Notes: generated by a model from the sequence alone, not told the origin. 64,000 bases of DNA from Daejeonella sp. JGW-45 (GCF_029360805.1 NZ_JARKNC010000006.1:374199-438198); one strand, 5' to 3'. Numbered from the stretch's first letter, positions 31,852-41,738 are shown. Made by a program: numbers and translations.

Positions 31852-33459
31852 ATGGAGAATAACCAGCAAAGAAGCTACGGGTCTGCTTTATACACTATAA
31901 TTACAGTGTTCTTTTTCTGGGGCTTTCTGGCAGCCAGCAACGGTATTTTTATTCCATTTTGTAAAACGCATTTTGACCTGACACAGTTCGAGTCCCAGCT
32001 TATAGAATATACTTTTTATGGAGGGTATTTTATAGGGTCGCTGATCTTGTTTTACGCATCAAAAATTACAGGGGTAGACATCTTAAATAAACTAGGCTAC
32101 AAAAACAGTATTATTATAGGTCTCGTTGTATCTGCTCTGGGCGCATTATTAATGGTTCCTGCAGTGCACTCAGGCTCTTTTCCCTATATACTTACCGCTT
32201 TTTTCTTCGTGGCGATAGGGTTTTCCCTTCAGCAAACAGCCGCTAACCCTTTTGTTGTGGCTTTGGGAAGCCCAGTAACGGGAGCTAACCGCCTTAATTT
32301 AGCTGGCGGAGTGAATAATTTTGGAAGTATCCTAGGTCCGATTGCTGTGAGTGTGATATTGTTTGGAAGTGCCAGGGCTGTTACTCCCAAAGCTGTGGAG
32401 ATCAGTTCGATAGATACCCTGTATTATGCGCTCGCGGGCTTGTTTCTTGCAGTTGCAGCCTTCTTTGCAATTTCCAGGCTGCCGAAAGTTACGAGTGATG
32501 AAAAGATCGAATCCAGCGACAAGACAAACCTTCCGCTCGTTGTTATTTTTATAGCATTCGTCCTGGTGCTTGCAGGGATCCCGCTGGCTGACTGGACGGG
32601 CCTGAGCCTTTCATATTTTGTATACGCCGCCCTTGTGATCATAATTTTCACCCTGTTTTTAACACTTAATGCGGCCTCGAAAGACAGGACGGGTTGGGGT
32701 GCTATGGGTTATCCGCAGCTGATCCTGGGAATGATAGCAATATTCACATATGTGGGAGTAGAAGTAACTATCCAGGGGAATATGGGAACACTTTTGAAAC
32801 TTCCTGAATTTGGCGGATACGATGATTCAACCATAGCACCTTTTATATCGCTTTATTGGGGAAGTATGATGATAGGCCGTTGGACGGGAGCTGTAAGTGC
32901 TTTCAGGCTATCAAAAAGTACAAAGAACATACTTACTATCGTGGTTCCATTCGTTGCTTTCGGAGTGATATTGCTTGCAAACGACTTGAATGGTACAGAC
33001 ATTAGTCAGCTTTACGTTTATGCGGTTTGTGTGCTTGTTCTTATAGCTGGTTTCTTTTACAGCCAGGAAAGGCCCGCCAAAACGTTGCTTACATTTGGTG
33101 TTTTAGGAGCGATAGCAATGATTATCGGCGTAGCCACAACCGGCAAAGTAGCGATCTATGCGTTTATCAGCGGAGGCTTATTTTGCTCGATCATGTGGCC
33201 AAGCATCTTTGCATTGTCGATCGCCGGTTTGGGTAAATATACCAGCCAGGGTTCAGCTTTCCTGATTATGATGATTCTCGGAGGTGCTATCATACCGCCG
33301 GTACAGGGATTGCTTGCCGACACGAGCGGCATTCATATCTCTTATATCATTCCTGTGATCTGTTTCGCATATCTGGTATATTTTGCGTTCAGAGTTAGCG
33401 CAGAGTTAAAGATACAAGGTATCGATGTAAGTAAGTTGGACGTAGAAGCAACACATTAA
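31852..33459 (+). CDS. FucP-like sugar:H+ symporter (MFS)
   Basis: Major facilitator of the fucose/glucose-galactose (FHS) branch, 535 aa, longer than FucP (about 440), with extra helices around 385-450. Family markers: [25 protein letters not shown] near 15-40, [15 protein letters not shown] near 127-141, then [15 protein letters not shown]. The Asn in ANPFV and the Glu/Asn in the first helix correspond to substrate contacts in FucP. It imports a monosaccharide by proton symport; which sugar is not readable. Its stop overlaps the next ATG by one base (TAATG). Confidence 0.9.
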   Translation: MENNQQRSYGSALYTIITVFFFWGFLAASNGIFIPFCKTHFDLTQFESQLIEYTFYGGYFIGSLILFYASKITGVDILNKLGYKNSIIIGLVVSALGALLMVPAVHSGSFPYILTAFFFVAIGFSLQQTAANPFVVALGSPVTGANRLNLAGGVNNFGSILGPIAVSVILFGSARAVTPKAVEISSIDTLYYALAGLFLAVAAFFAISRLPKVTSDEKIESSDKTNLPLVVIFIAFVLVLAGIPLADWTGLSLSYFVYAALVIIIFTLFLTLNAASKDRTGWGAMGYPQLILGMIAIFTYVGVEVTIQGNMGTLLKLPEFGGYDDSTIAPFISLYWGSMMIGRWTGAVSAFRLSKSTKNILTIVVPFVAFGVILLANDLNGTDISQLYVYAVCVLVLIAGFFYSQERPAKTLLTFGVLGAIAMIIGVATTGKVAIYAFISGGLFCSIMWPSIFALSIAGLGKYTSQGSAFLIMMILGGAIIPPVQGLLADTSGIHISYIIPVICFAYLVYFAFRVSAELKIQGIDVSKLDVEATH

Positions 33460-33917
33460 TGGTAGCGAAGCCGAGTTTTGACCTGATCTTTATGAAACTT
33501 GCAAGCGATCTGGCCGCGCGGTCGCATTGCGTGAAGGCACAGGTAGGAGCGGTGTTAACCAAAGACACCCGGATCATTTCAATCGGGTATAACGGGCCGC
33601 CGGCCGGTACGCACAATTGCGACGAGGAATGGCCGGAAACAGGATGCCCCCGTGATTCGAAGAATAGTTGTTCACTGGCGCTGCATGCCGAGGAAAATGC
33701 AATATTATATGCGGTAAAAAATGGCGCCAGCCTGGACGGGTCAACGCTTTATCTGACACTGTCGCCGTGCCTTGCCTGTGCACGGATCATTTACTCATCC
33801 GGAATTAAGAAGGTATGGTTTAAAGCATCCTATGCAGAATATAAAGGTTTGACTTCTGATGAAGGTGTAGATTTTCTCAATAGGTTTGGAGTGGAATGCG
33901 TGAAGTATGAGGTATGA
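33459..33917 (+). CDS. dCMP deaminase-family protein
   Basis: Zinc-dependent deaminase (152 aa) of the dCMP deaminase/ComEB type, converting dCMP to dUMP for thymidylate supply. Zinc ligands and proton shuttle: H76-A77-E78 and P103-C104-x-x-C107 (LSPCLACA). GYNGPPAGTHNCDEEW near 43-58 is the family substrate loop. Translationally coupled to the permease by TAATG although functionally unrelated. Cytoplasmic. Confidence 0.93.
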   Translation: MVAKPSFDLIFMKLASDLAARSHCVKAQVGAVLTKDTRIISIGYNGPPAGTHNCDEEWPETGCPRDSKNSCSLALHAEENAILYAVKNGASLDGSTLYLTLSPCLACARIIYSSGIKKVWFKASYAEYKGLTSDEGVDFLNRFGVECVKYEV

Positions 33918-33971
33918 GGTCGGACCTCGAATTTAATTTTCGTAAATTGCGCCTCTCTCGCGGAATAATAA

Positions 33972-35810
33972 ATGGGTTATAAAAGTCTTGCCGATTGTGT
34001 TTCAGATCTTGAAAAACATGGCCATCTTGTAAGGGTCAGGGAGGAGGTGGATCCATACCTCGAAGCTGCAGCTATCCATCTGCGCGTGTATGAAAACCAG
34101 GGGCCGGCTTTATTGTTTGAGAACCTTAAGGGGAGTAAATTTCCGGCTGTTTCGAATCTTTTTGGCACTCTTGAACGCTCGAAGTTTATGTTCAGAGACA
34201 CGCTCGACGACATTAAGACGTTGGTGGATATAAAGTCAGATCCCATAAAAGCACTTAAGAATCCGCTGAAATATGTTAAAGCAGGTTTCATCGCCTTCTC
34301 CGCATTACCATGGCAAACCAGCTTCAGATCTCCTGTGAAGTTTGGGAAGACCAGTATCAGTGAGCTGCCGCAAATTACTCATTGGCCAATGGACGGCGGT
34401 CCGTTTATCACGATGCCGCAGGTTTATACGGAAGACATCGACAAGCCTGGAATAATGAATGCTAATCTGGGGATGTACAGGATCCAGTTGGGTGGTAACA
34501 ATTACATTCAGGATAGCGAGATCGGTTTGCATTACCAACTGCACCGGGGGATAGGTGTGCATCAGACTAAGGCGAACGCGCTGGGGCAAGCGCTGAAGGT
34601 CAGTATTTTTGTCGGAGGCCCGCCATCACATCCGCTTGCTGCTGTTATGCCGCTGCCGGAGGGTCTTTCTGAAATGATGTTTGCAGGGGCTCTCGGAAAC
34701 AGAAGGTTCAGGTATTTTTATGATGACGAAGGTTTCTGCATGTCGTCTGATGCCGATTTCGTGATCACGGGTACGGTTGAACCGGGACAGACAAAAGATG
34801 AAGGCCCTTTTGGAGATCATTTGGGATATTATAGCTTAAAACATCCCTTTCCCTTAATGAAAGTCCGGAACGTTTATCACCGGCAGGATGCTATATGGTC
34901 TTTCACGGTGGTCGGCCGCCCTCCGCAGGAGGATACCAGCTTCGGAGCACTTATCCATGAAATCACAGGCTCTGCAATTCCGAAGGAGATACCAGGTTTG
35001 CACGAAGTAAACGCAGTTGACGCCGCTGGTGTACATCCCTTGCTTTTCGCGATAGGAAGCGAACGATATACTCCTTATTTAAAGGAAAAGAAACCGCAGG
35101 AAATCCTGACACTTGCTAATCATATTCTTGGGAAAAGCCAGCTTAGTCTTGCAAAGTTCCTTTTTATAACTAGCAAAGAGGATGATCCATCGCTCAGTAC
35201 AGCTGACATTCCCGGATTCCTGCAGCATGTTTTTGAAAGGGTTGACCTGTCACGGGATCTGCATTTCTATACAAAAACAACTATCGATACACTGGATTAT
35301 AGCGGCACTGATATTAATTCAGGTTCGAAGGTTGCGATTGCTGCTGCTGGCGACAAGAAACGGAACTTATGGGCAGACCTTCCATCCACTTTTTCCCTGC
35401 CAAGGCCATTTGATAAATATAAAATGGTTATGCCGGGAATACTCGCTGTGGATGCGCCAACGTATGTGGATTCCCAGCAGGTGGCTCAGGAAATACGTAT
35501 TCTGGATGAATCGATAGGGTTCAAAAACCTGGACGGGTTACCCTTGATCGTTCTTTGCGACGACGCTGGGTTCACAGCCGGGACTATTAATAATTTCGTT
35601 TGGGTAACCTTCACACGGAGTAATCCGTCTCATGATATTCACGGGGTTAATTCCTTTACGGATCATAAACACTGGGGCTGCAAAGGACCCATGATCATTG
35701 ATGCCCGTATTAAGCCTCATCATGCGCCGCTTCTTATCAAAGATCCCGAAGTCGAAAAAAAGGTGGACGCCCTAGGCAGCAAAGGCGGGTCTTTAAGTGG
35801 AATTGTTTAG
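33972..35810 (+). CDS. UbiD-family menaquinone biosynthesis decarboxylase
   Basis: Prenylated-flavin (prFMN)-dependent decarboxylase of the UbiD family, 612 aa, the long form annotated as menaquinone biosynthesis decarboxylase (MqnL-type) rather than about 490-aa UbiD. Conserved segments: GPALLFENLKGSKFPAVSNLFGT near 39-62, YRIQLGGNNYIQ near 172, HPLAAVMPLPEGLSEMMFAG near 221, and EGPFGDHLGYYS near 278-289 with the catalytic acidic residues. It probably decarboxylates the naphthoate intermediate after prenylation by the UbiA-type enzyme. It needs a UbiX partner, which is not in the window. Confidence 0.88.
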   Translation: MGYKSLADCVSDLEKHGHLVRVREEVDPYLEAAAIHLRVYENQGPALLFENLKGSKFPAVSNLFGTLERSKFMFRDTLDDIKTLVDIKSDPIKALKNPLKYVKAGFIAFSALPWQTSFRSPVKFGKTSISELPQITHWPMDGGPFITMPQVYTEDIDKPGIMNANLGMYRIQLGGNNYIQDSEIGLHYQLHRGIGVHQTKANALGQALKVSIFVGGPPSHPLAAVMPLPEGLSEMMFAGALGNRRFRYFYDDEGFCMSSDADFVITGTVEPGQTKDEGPFGDHLGYYSLKHPFPLMKVRNVYHRQDAIWSFTVVGRPPQEDTSFGALIHEITGSAIPKEIPGLHEVNAVDAAGVHPLLFAIGSERYTPYLKEKKPQEILTLANHILGKSQLSLAKFLFITSKEDDPSLSTADIPGFLQHVFERVDLSRDLHFYTKTTIDTLDYSGTDINSGSKVAIAAAGDKKRNLWADLPSTFSLPRPFDKYKMVMPGILAVDAPTYVDSQQVAQEIRILDESIGFKNLDGLPLIVLCDDAGFTAGTINNFVWVTFTRSNPSHDIHGVNSFTDHKHWGCKGPMIIDARIKPHHAPLLIKDPEVEKKVDALGSKGGSLSGIV

Positions 35811-35820
35811 GTGTCAACGA

Positions 35821-36429
35821 TCAATTGAATATCCTTATCGCCTTGACAAATCTTCCCTGGTAGTATTTATTCAGGGGTGTTATTGTTACCCCATACGCCT
35901 TTCCGGATGTAGAATGGATAAACTCGTGCCCGTTGTTTTGAGAGGTGATGATTCCCATATGTCCAACAACACGTTTCGTACTGTCGGTGCCCGTAAAAAG
36001 GATGATGTCGCCGCGTTTAGCTTGTTTAAGGCTAATTTCTCGTTCGACTGATGTAAAACCCTCAGATGATCTCGGTACCGCGATATTAAAGCGATTAAAA
36101 ACGAAAGTAATGAAGCCCGAACAATCAAATCCTTTGGCCGGATCGGAAGATCCATACAAATATGGAGTGCCGATAAGTGTTTCAGCGTAGTCAACAAGCT
36201 CATCCGGCCGGGTTCTGCCCGGATTTATATATTGAACATCAAGGGAATCTGCGTAATTCCAGGCAGGTGCTGTACTGGTATCGGCTACAGTATCCTGTGG
36301 GGTAGACGTATTGTGTACAATAGATGAGTCACCAACGCGTGAAGTTTTAGGGATATGATGTTTTTGAGAACCGGAATTACACCTGGACACAGTTATCAGG
36401 ACGAATAAGAAAAAAAAGGAGAACCTCAT
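35821..36429 (-). CDS. NlpC/P60 peptidase, probable lipoprotein
   Basis: C40-family cysteine peptidase (202 aa) that cuts peptidoglycan stem peptides. Catalytic C103 in KGFDCSGF, H157 in GHMGII and H172 in FIHST. The N-terminus (FSFFFLFVLITVSRC) has a lipobox-like end at C17, but with Arg before the cysteine, so lipidation is plausible rather than certain; the next 50 residues are a Ser/Thr-rich linker. Own promoter upstream; convergent with the UbiD-type gene 10 bp away. Confidence 0.88.
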   Translation of the reverse strand: MRFSFFFLFVLITVSRCNSGSQKHHIPKTSRVGDSSIVHNTSTPQDTVADTSTAPAWNYADSLDVQYINPGRTRPDELVDYAETLIGTPYLYGSSDPAKGFDCSGFITFVFNRFNIAVPRSSEGFTSVEREISLKQAKRGDIILFTGTDSTKRVVGHMGIITSQNNGHEFIHSTSGKAYGVTITPLNKYYQGRFVKAIRIFN

Positions 36430-36454
36430 CTGTAGCTGTATACAAATATGCGTC

Positions 36455-36462
36455 CAAATATA
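36455..36462 (-). promoter_or_regulatory. TAnnTTTG promoter of the NlpC/P60 gene
   Basis: TATATTTG on the minus strand, 25 bases before the ATG at 36429. Confidence 0.6.
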
Positions 36463-36519
36463 CAGGCAGGAGATTATTCAAATTGGTTAGGCAGGACTAA
36501 ACTTACAGCCATTTTAATT

Positions 36520-36990
36520 TTAAGACCAGTTCCCTCTTTCCTTGATCTTCTCCATAATTTCAAGGGATCGTTTTATTCGGGTATCGACCGATCTTGCCTG
36601 GTTGATATAATGAATGAGACCGCGTTTATGTCCGTCGCCGAGTGCATCATACACCCTGAGAGCGACCTCGTCCTGATCAAAAACTTCTGCCAGTTCTTCG
36701 GGTAAGCCAAGGCCGTTTTGTGGATCATGGCGGATGGAAACCATGAAAGGTACGCCCACAACCAGCTTGTTTCTTTTAATTAACTGTTTGCTTGCGATGA
36801 TCACATATCTGCCATGCCGGGGATTGAGTGCACAGGGGAATTCATCACTTCCCTGAACCGAGCAAAAGACGCGGGGCGCGCTTTTGCCATTGACGAACCT
36901 GTCTGCTATTTCGTTCGGAACTGCAATAAGGTGATGAACCATTTTTTCATCGAGAGGCTCCAGAACAACATTGAACGATACAGGTTCCAT
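36520..36990 (-). CDS. DUF1905 / YdeI-OmdA-type protein
   Basis: Small cytoplasmic protein (156 aa) with an N-terminal DUF1905 barrel (about 1-95: VSFNVVLEPLDEKMVHHLIAVP, then IADRFVNG and ALNPRHGRYVIIASKQL) and a C-terminal YdeI/OmpD-associated helical region (about 100-156: LGLPEELAEVFDQDEVALRVYDAL). Function not established in the family. Monocistronic with its own promoter (37008-37015, minus). Confidence 0.82.
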   Translation of the reverse strand: MEPVSFNVVLEPLDEKMVHHLIAVPNEIADRFVNGKSAPRVFCSVQGSDEFPCALNPRHGRYVIIASKQLIKRNKLVVGVPFMVSIRHDPQNGLGLPEELAEVFDQDEVALRVYDALGDGHKRGLIHYINQARSVDTRIKRSLEIMEKIKERGNWS

Positions 36991-37007
36991 TTTACGGCTT
37001 TTATATT

Positions 37008-37015
37008 CAAATATA
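37008..37015 (-). promoter_or_regulatory. TAnnTTTG promoter of the YdeI-like gene
   Basis: TATATTTG on the minus strand, 17 bases before the ATG at 36990. Confidence 0.6.
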
Positions 37016-37025
37016 TACAGATGCG

Positions 37026-37117
37026 GCGAGAAACGAGAAATGAGATGTCTGACCGGGACAAGTAATGAAAAAGTCCTTCACGTACGGTAATTCTCGCTTC
37101 TCGTTTCTCGCATCTCA
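37026..37117. repeat. Inverted word repeat before guaA
   Basis: GCGAGAAACGAGA (37026-37038) pairs exactly with TCTCGTTTCTCGC (37099-37111), and TGAGATG (37041-37047) with CATCTCA (37111-37117). The pyrimidine arm is on the guaA sense strand. Confidence 0.75.
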
Positions 37118-37128
37118 CTTCAAAAAGT

Positions 37129-37136
37129 TATCTTTG
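37129..37136 (+). promoter_or_regulatory. TAnnTTTG promoter of guaA
   Basis: TATCTTTG, perfect, three bases before the ATG at 37140; predicts a leaderless mRNA. Confidence 0.75.
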
Positions 37137-37139
37137 CGC

Positions 37140-38669
37140 ATGCAAGAAAAGATCATAATTCTTGACTTCGGATCGCAATATACCCAACTTATTGCAAGGA
37201 GAGTCAGGGAGCTAAACGTATACTGCGAGATACATCCATTTAATAATCTTCCCGGTTTTGACAGTACTGTAAAAGGAGTGATCCTTTCAGGAAGTCCTTA
37301 TTCCGTAAGGCAGGACGACGCACCTCAAATTGACTTTGTTAGCCTGCAGGAAAACTATCCGATCCTGGGGGTATGCTATGGGGCACAATACATAGCACAG
37401 AAGTCGGGTGGTGATGTTAAACCTTCTTCGACAAGGGAGTATGGGCGGGCAAATCTTGAGTTCATTGACCACGCACATCCTCTTTTCAAGAATATTTCCA
37501 AAGGTTCGCAAACCTGGATGTCGCATGCGGACACGATCGCTTCAATTCCGGCTAATTTTGAGATCATTGCGAGTACCGATTCTGTAAAGGTAGCAGCATT
37601 CCATATAAAGGACACCAAAGTTTACGGCATACAATTTCATCCTGAGGTTACACATAGCACCGACGGAAAGCAGCTTCTGCAAAATTTTCTTGTAGATATC
37701 TGTAATTGCAGCCAGGACTGGACACCGGATGCATTCATAGAAAGCACGGTTACTTCGCTTAAAGAGAAGCTGGGAAATGATAAAGTTATTTTAGGTTTAT
37801 CGGGAGGTGTCGACTCATCGGTTGCTGCTGTACTGTTACACCAGGCTATCGGTAAGAACTTGCATTGTATTTTTGTGGACAATGGCTTACTACGAAAGGA
37901 TGAATTTGAGCAGGTTTTAGATTCATACCAGCATATGGGATTAAATGTGCGTGGGGTTAGGGCAGGAGACCGGTTTTTAGGGCAGCTAGCCGGAATAAAG
38001 GACCCTGAATTAAAAAGAAAGGCCATAGGAAGGGTTTTTATTGAGGTTTTTGACGACGCTGCTCATGAGGTTCAGGATGTCAAATGGTTAGGCCAGGGTA
38101 CAATTTATCCGGACGTGATAGAATCAGTGTCTGTTAAAGGTCCCTCCGCGACGATTAAATCGCATCACAATGTTGGAGGCCTACCGGACTTTATGAAATT
38201 AAAAGTTGTTGAGCCTCTAAATACTCTTTTTAAGGACGAAGTACGGAGAGTTGGTAAGACTTTAGGGATGGATACTAACCTTTTGGGAAGACATCCTTTC
38301 CCTGGTCCCGGACTTGCAATACGTATTCTTGATGATATCACCCCAGAAAAGGTTGCGATCCTTCAGGAAGCAGATGCTATATATATAAACAATCTTAAGG
38401 CATCCGGCTGGTACGATAAGGTTTGGCAGGCCGGTGCGATATTTTTACCTGTTCAGTCTGTGGGTGTTATGGGAGATGAGAGAACTTATGAGCATGTTAT
38501 TTGTTTACGTGCAGTAAGCTCGGTAGATGGTATGACTGCCGACTGGAGTCATTTGCCATACGAGCTTCTCGCTAAAATATCCAATGACATAATTAATAAT
38601 GTTAAAGGAATTAACAGAGTAGTATATGACATTAGTTCCAAGCCGCCTGCTACCATTGAGTGGGAATAG
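37140..38669 (+). CDS. guaA: GMP synthase (glutamine-hydrolysing)
   Basis: Converts XMP to GMP with glutamine and ATP (509 aa, usual length). Class I glutaminase domain at 1-190: [19 protein letters not shown], nucleophile C79 in GVCYGAQ, and the FHPEVTHS histidine-glutamate pair. ATP pyrophosphatase domain from about 195 with [11 protein letters not shown], and the C-terminal dimerisation domain with [13 protein letters not shown]. An in-frame ATG at 37065 would add 25 residues lying inside repeat and promoter DNA; the ATG at 37140 is the conserved start. Its end overlaps the lipoprotein gene by 44 bp. Confidence 0.97.
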   Translation: MQEKIIILDFGSQYTQLIARRVRELNVYCEIHPFNNLPGFDSTVKGVILSGSPYSVRQDDAPQIDFVSLQENYPILGVCYGAQYIAQKSGGDVKPSSTREYGRANLEFIDHAHPLFKNISKGSQTWMSHADTIASIPANFEIIASTDSVKVAAFHIKDTKVYGIQFHPEVTHSTDGKQLLQNFLVDICNCSQDWTPDAFIESTVTSLKEKLGNDKVILGLSGGVDSSVAAVLLHQAIGKNLHCIFVDNGLLRKDEFEQVLDSYQHMGLNVRGVRAGDRFLGQLAGIKDPELKRKAIGRVFIEVFDDAAHEVQDVKWLGQGTIYPDVIESVSVKGPSATIKSHHNVGGLPDFMKLKVVEPLNTLFKDEVRRVGKTLGMDTNLLGRHPFPGPGLAIRILDDITPEKVAILQEADAIYINNLKASGWYDKVWQAGAIFLPVQSVGVMGDERTYEHVICLRAVSSVDGMTADWSHLPYELLAKISNDIINNVKGINRVVYDISSKPPATIEWE

Positions 38670-39876
38670 ATCTGTATTAATTTTATGCCTGCTGGTAGTT
38701 GCTTTTATTTCAGCTTGTTCCAGGAAAGTTGCACCTGTTAAGCCGGGTAATGTTAAAGTTCCGCCCGTACAAGAAAAACCTGAAAAGGAACCTGCTGTAG
38801 AAAAAAAGCTTGATCATTCTATTGGTCTCCTGCTGCCTTTTGAATTAAATACTATTAATTTAAAGAACGCAAAGGCAAAAGATATCGGTAAAGCTGACCT
38901 TGCCATAGATTTCTACCAGGGCTTTAAGCTTGCTCTCGATTCACTTTCTAAAAATGGACATAACTATAAGTTGCAGGTTTTTGATACCCAGGACCAGGAA
39001 ACACGGGTAGTGAATCTTGCCAGGGCTGCCTCGGTCATTGACAATGACCTGATCATTGGCCCTGTCTTTCCCAACGCGCTGAGTACATTTTCAGAATTCA
39101 CAGATCCGGACCCTTCAAAAATTATTGTATATCCGTTGGCTGCATCGTTGCCTGCGAAGGTTGAAAATCCGAATTTGCTGATGCTGAATAATACCATCGA
39201 TCAGCATGGATGGAAGATAGCGGATTATATCACCCGGACTTACCATCCGGATCAGGTGAATATTGTGCTTGTAAATACTAAGAAGACCGACGACGAGAAA
39301 TTTTCAGCACCAGTGCGAAAGTATATAAGTGGACTTTCGAAAGGGAAATTTCAGATAACTGAGCGACCCAACGCTATAGGCTTGCAGTCGTATCTGAACG
39401 TTTCGAAAAACAATCTGGTTATTATTTCCTCGTCCGACCGGGTTTTCCTGACACCGACAATCGATAAGCTGTATCAGCTTAGCCGCGACAACTATAGGAT
39501 CGAAGTTTTTGGACACCCGAACTGGCTTAAAGCAACATTTTTGGATGGTGCAAAGCTTCAGGCCCTGAAAACGAAGTTGAGCTCCTCATATTTTGTGGAT
39601 TATAAGTCCCCGAAAGTAAAGCATTTTATAGCCCATTATCGTGATGAATATGGCTTTGATCCCTCTGAATTTGCTTTTAAAGGATTTGATACAGGGTACT
39701 ATTTCGGGCGTTTACTTGAAAAATATGGAAATAATTATGCACGCCATCTTACAGAGGAAAGCTATAAGGGACTTCACAATGATTTTCGGTTTTCAAAAGA
39801 TAGCAAAGCCGGCTACAGCAACGATAACCTTATGCTGCTCACTTTCAGGGGACTCGAATTGCAGCCTGTAAAATGA
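38626..39876 (+). CDS. Lipoprotein with type 1 periplasmic-binding-protein fold
   Basis: Lipoprotein (416 aa): signal sequence [17 protein letters not shown] with lipobox cysteine C31, a Pro/Glu/Lys linker (33-60), then a Leu/Ile/Val-binding-protein-like domain beginning [11 protein letters not shown] and [31 protein letters not shown] and the paired lobes resemble LpoA or receptor-family ligand-binding regions. It may sense or bind a small ligand or act on peptidoglycan synthesis like LpoA; neither is shown. Starting at ATG 38626 it overlaps guaA by 44 bp in another frame; the stop overlaps the methyltransferase start by four. Confidence 0.8.
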   Translation: MTLVPSRLLPLSGNRSVLILCLLVVAFISACSRKVAPVKPGNVKVPPVQEKPEKEPAVEKKLDHSIGLLLPFELNTINLKNAKAKDIGKADLAIDFYQGFKLALDSLSKNGHNYKLQVFDTQDQETRVVNLARAASVIDNDLIIGPVFPNALSTFSEFTDPDPSKIIVYPLAASLPAKVENPNLLMLNNTIDQHGWKIADYITRTYHPDQVNIVLVNTKKTDDEKFSAPVRKYISGLSKGKFQITERPNAIGLQSYLNVSKNNLVIISSSDRVFLTPTIDKLYQLSRDNYRIEVFGHPNWLKATFLDGAKLQALKTKLSSSYFVDYKSPKVKHFIAHYRDEYGFDPSEFAFKGFDTGYYFGRLLEKYGNNYARHLTEESYKGLHNDFRFSKDSKAGYSNDNLMLLTFRGLELQPVK

Positions 39877-41051
39877 GATCCGAGCAGCAATTAAGGACGT
39901 TTTTGCGCGTTTTGGAAAGCTACCAGGAGGACCGGCCCCTTGCTAAATTTCTACCTGAATTCTTTCGAAGAAATAAGCAGATGGGTTCAAATGACCGGCG
40001 TTCAGCGTCCAGGTTGTTGTACAATTACTATAGAATTGGCAATGCTTTTCATAACCTGCCTGTTGAAGAGAGGTTATTCTATGCGGAATTCCTGTGTACT
40101 GCGGTAGACAATCCCTTTTTACAGCACTTTCGCCCTGATCTCAATGAAAAGATCTATTTGAGCCGTGAGGAGAAACTCGATTATTTGGCAAAGGATGAGC
40201 GATTCAAATTAAGGGACGTTTTTCCTTTTGGTGATTTTTCCGAGGGGATAAACGAATCCCTTTTTTGCAGGTCGGTTTTTATCCAGCCAGATCTTTTCAT
40301 CAGGATACACCCGGGTAAGGAAGATCTGGTCATGTCAGAAATTAATGCAACGTCTATTTCATTTAGCCGGCTGGGGAATTATACCCTCGCTCTTCCCAAC
40401 GGCACCAATTTGGACAAGATATTCCCGGATGATACATTTCCGACAAAGCCTTTTGAGGTGCAGGATCTGTCCTCACAGCAGACCTTGAAATACTTTAAGC
40501 CGAACAGGTACGAGCATTGGTGGGATGCCTGTGCAGCCTCCGGTGGAAAGTCTCTGCTCTTATTTTCTGAGCAGCCCGATATAAAGCTTGTCGTATCTGA
40601 TATCCGCGAAAGCGTGCTTGATAACCTCGATGAACGCTTTATTAATGCCGGGCTTCGTACCTATCAGAAGAAATTGCTTGATCTGACTCAAAATCCTGAC
40701 CAGGTGCTGTATCATTATGAATTTGATGGGATCATCCTGGATGCGCCCTGCAGTGGCTCAGGAACATGGGGGCGTACACCCGAGATGATCAGCCAGTTTA
40801 TGCCGCAAAAGATTCATGGGTTTCAGAATCTTCAAAAAGCTATTGCAGCAAATGTTATTAAGTACCTGAAGCCAGGCAAGCCCCTGATATACATTACCTG
40901 TTCAGTTTTCAGACAGGAAAACGAAGATGTTGTTGACTACCTGGTATCCGAATACGGTCTAAACCTCGAGGGAAAGGAAGTATTTATGGGATACGAGCAT
41001 AAAGCAGATACCATGTTTGCCGCCAGACTTTTGAAGCCCCTGGAGTCTTAA
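39873..41051 (+). CDS. RsmB/NOP-family RNA cytosine-C5 methyltransferase
   Basis: SAM-dependent RNA m5C methyltransferase (392 aa) of the NOL1/NOP2/Sun group. Motif I DACAASGGKSLLL at 218-230, the release cysteine C293 in LDAPCSGSG and the catalytic C343 in ITCSVFRQENEDVV are intact. FEVQDLSSQQT near 194-204 is the family approach to the SAM site. The N-terminal 190 residues are not the NusB-like domain of E. coli RsmB, so the target (16S rRNA or other) is open. Coupled to the lipoprotein gene by a four-base overlap. Confidence 0.9.
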   Translation: MRSEQQLRTFLRVLESYQEDRPLAKFLPEFFRRNKQMGSNDRRSASRLLYNYYRIGNAFHNLPVEERLFYAEFLCTAVDNPFLQHFRPDLNEKIYLSREEKLDYLAKDERFKLRDVFPFGDFSEGINESLFCRSVFIQPDLFIRIHPGKEDLVMSEINATSISFSRLGNYTLALPNGTNLDKIFPDDTFPTKPFEVQDLSSQQTLKYFKPNRYEHWWDACAASGGKSLLLFSEQPDIKLVVSDIRESVLDNLDERFINAGLRTYQKKLLDLTQNPDQVLYHYEFDGIILDAPCSGSGTWGRTPEMISQFMPQKIHGFQNLQKAIAANVIKYLKPGKPLIYITCSVFRQENEDVVDYLVSEYGLNLEGKEVFMGYEHKADTMFAARLLKPLES

Positions 41052-41065
41052 CGCCCCCCTTATTT

Positions 41066-41635
41066 TTATAGTCCCGTATTATTCCGGAAAAGTTTAATGG
41101 CAATTGCCAGCAGTATTATACCGAACGCCTTTCTTAGAATGTGTACACCCGTCTTTCCAAGGATCTTTTCGAGCCAAATGGTGTTTTTTAATACGATGTA
41201 AACAAAGATCATATTGAGGATGATTCCTACTATTATGTTCTGGGTAGCGTATTCCGATTTAAGTGACAGGAGGGTCGTTAATGTCCCCGAGCCTGCTATT
41301 AGGGGAAATGCCAGCGGCACGATAGAAGCACTCGCCGGTATTTCTTCCTTGATAAGATTGATCCCGAGAATCATTTCCATAGCGATAATGAAAATCACTA
41401 TAGAACCGGCAATGGCAAAAGACGACACATCCAAACCAATGATTCGGAGGAGTTCTTCACCTACAAACAAGAATAATATCATTAAAAGTAAAGCCACGAT
41501 CGTAGCCTTCTCAGATTGTATATGACCAGTCTTATTTCGTAAAGAGATAACAACCGGTATCGAACCCAGGATATCAATGATCGCAAAAAGGATCATTGTA
41601 ACAGAAAGAATTTGGTTATAGTTGAAATTATCCAT
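41066..41635 (-). CDS. MarC-family membrane protein
   Basis: Integral membrane protein (189 aa, six hydrophobic helices) of the MarC/NAAT group. The start AIIDILGSIPVVISLR with the P-x-V signature, FPLIAGSGTLTTLLSLKS near 110-128 and the C-terminal RKAFGIILLAIAIKL are family blocks. Possible transporter, role unproven; MarC itself is not an antibiotic pump. Convergent with the methyltransferase gene. Confidence 0.88.
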   Translation of the reverse strand: MDNFNYNQILSVTMILFAIIDILGSIPVVISLRNKTGHIQSEKATIVALLLMILFLFVGEELLRIIGLDVSSFAIAGSIVIFIIAMEMILGINLIKEEIPASASIVPLAFPLIAGSGTLTTLLSLKSEYATQNIIVGIILNMIFVYIVLKNTIWLEKILGKTGVHILRKAFGIILLAIAIKLFRNNTGL

Positions 41636-41693
41636 TACTGCTATTTAGTTGATAACTAAAGTAATTGACTGGATCCTGAGGTACGCGGAAAGC

Positions 41694-41723
41694 AAAAGGT
41701 TCCGGAATATTCCGGAACCTTTT
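41694..41723. terminator. Perfect 30-bp palindromic terminator
   Basis: Fifteen-base arms AAAAGGTTCCGGAAT and its exact complement, each end bordered by A4/T4. It follows the permease stop on the minus strand (41739) by 15 bases and can work in both directions. Confidence 0.82.
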
Positions 41724-41738
41724 ATAAACTGTTGTTGT

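Noticed and set aside
37065-37139. ATG at 37065 as guaA start
   Set aside because: The extra 25 residues are encoded by word repeats and the promoter; [11 protein letters not shown] is the family start.
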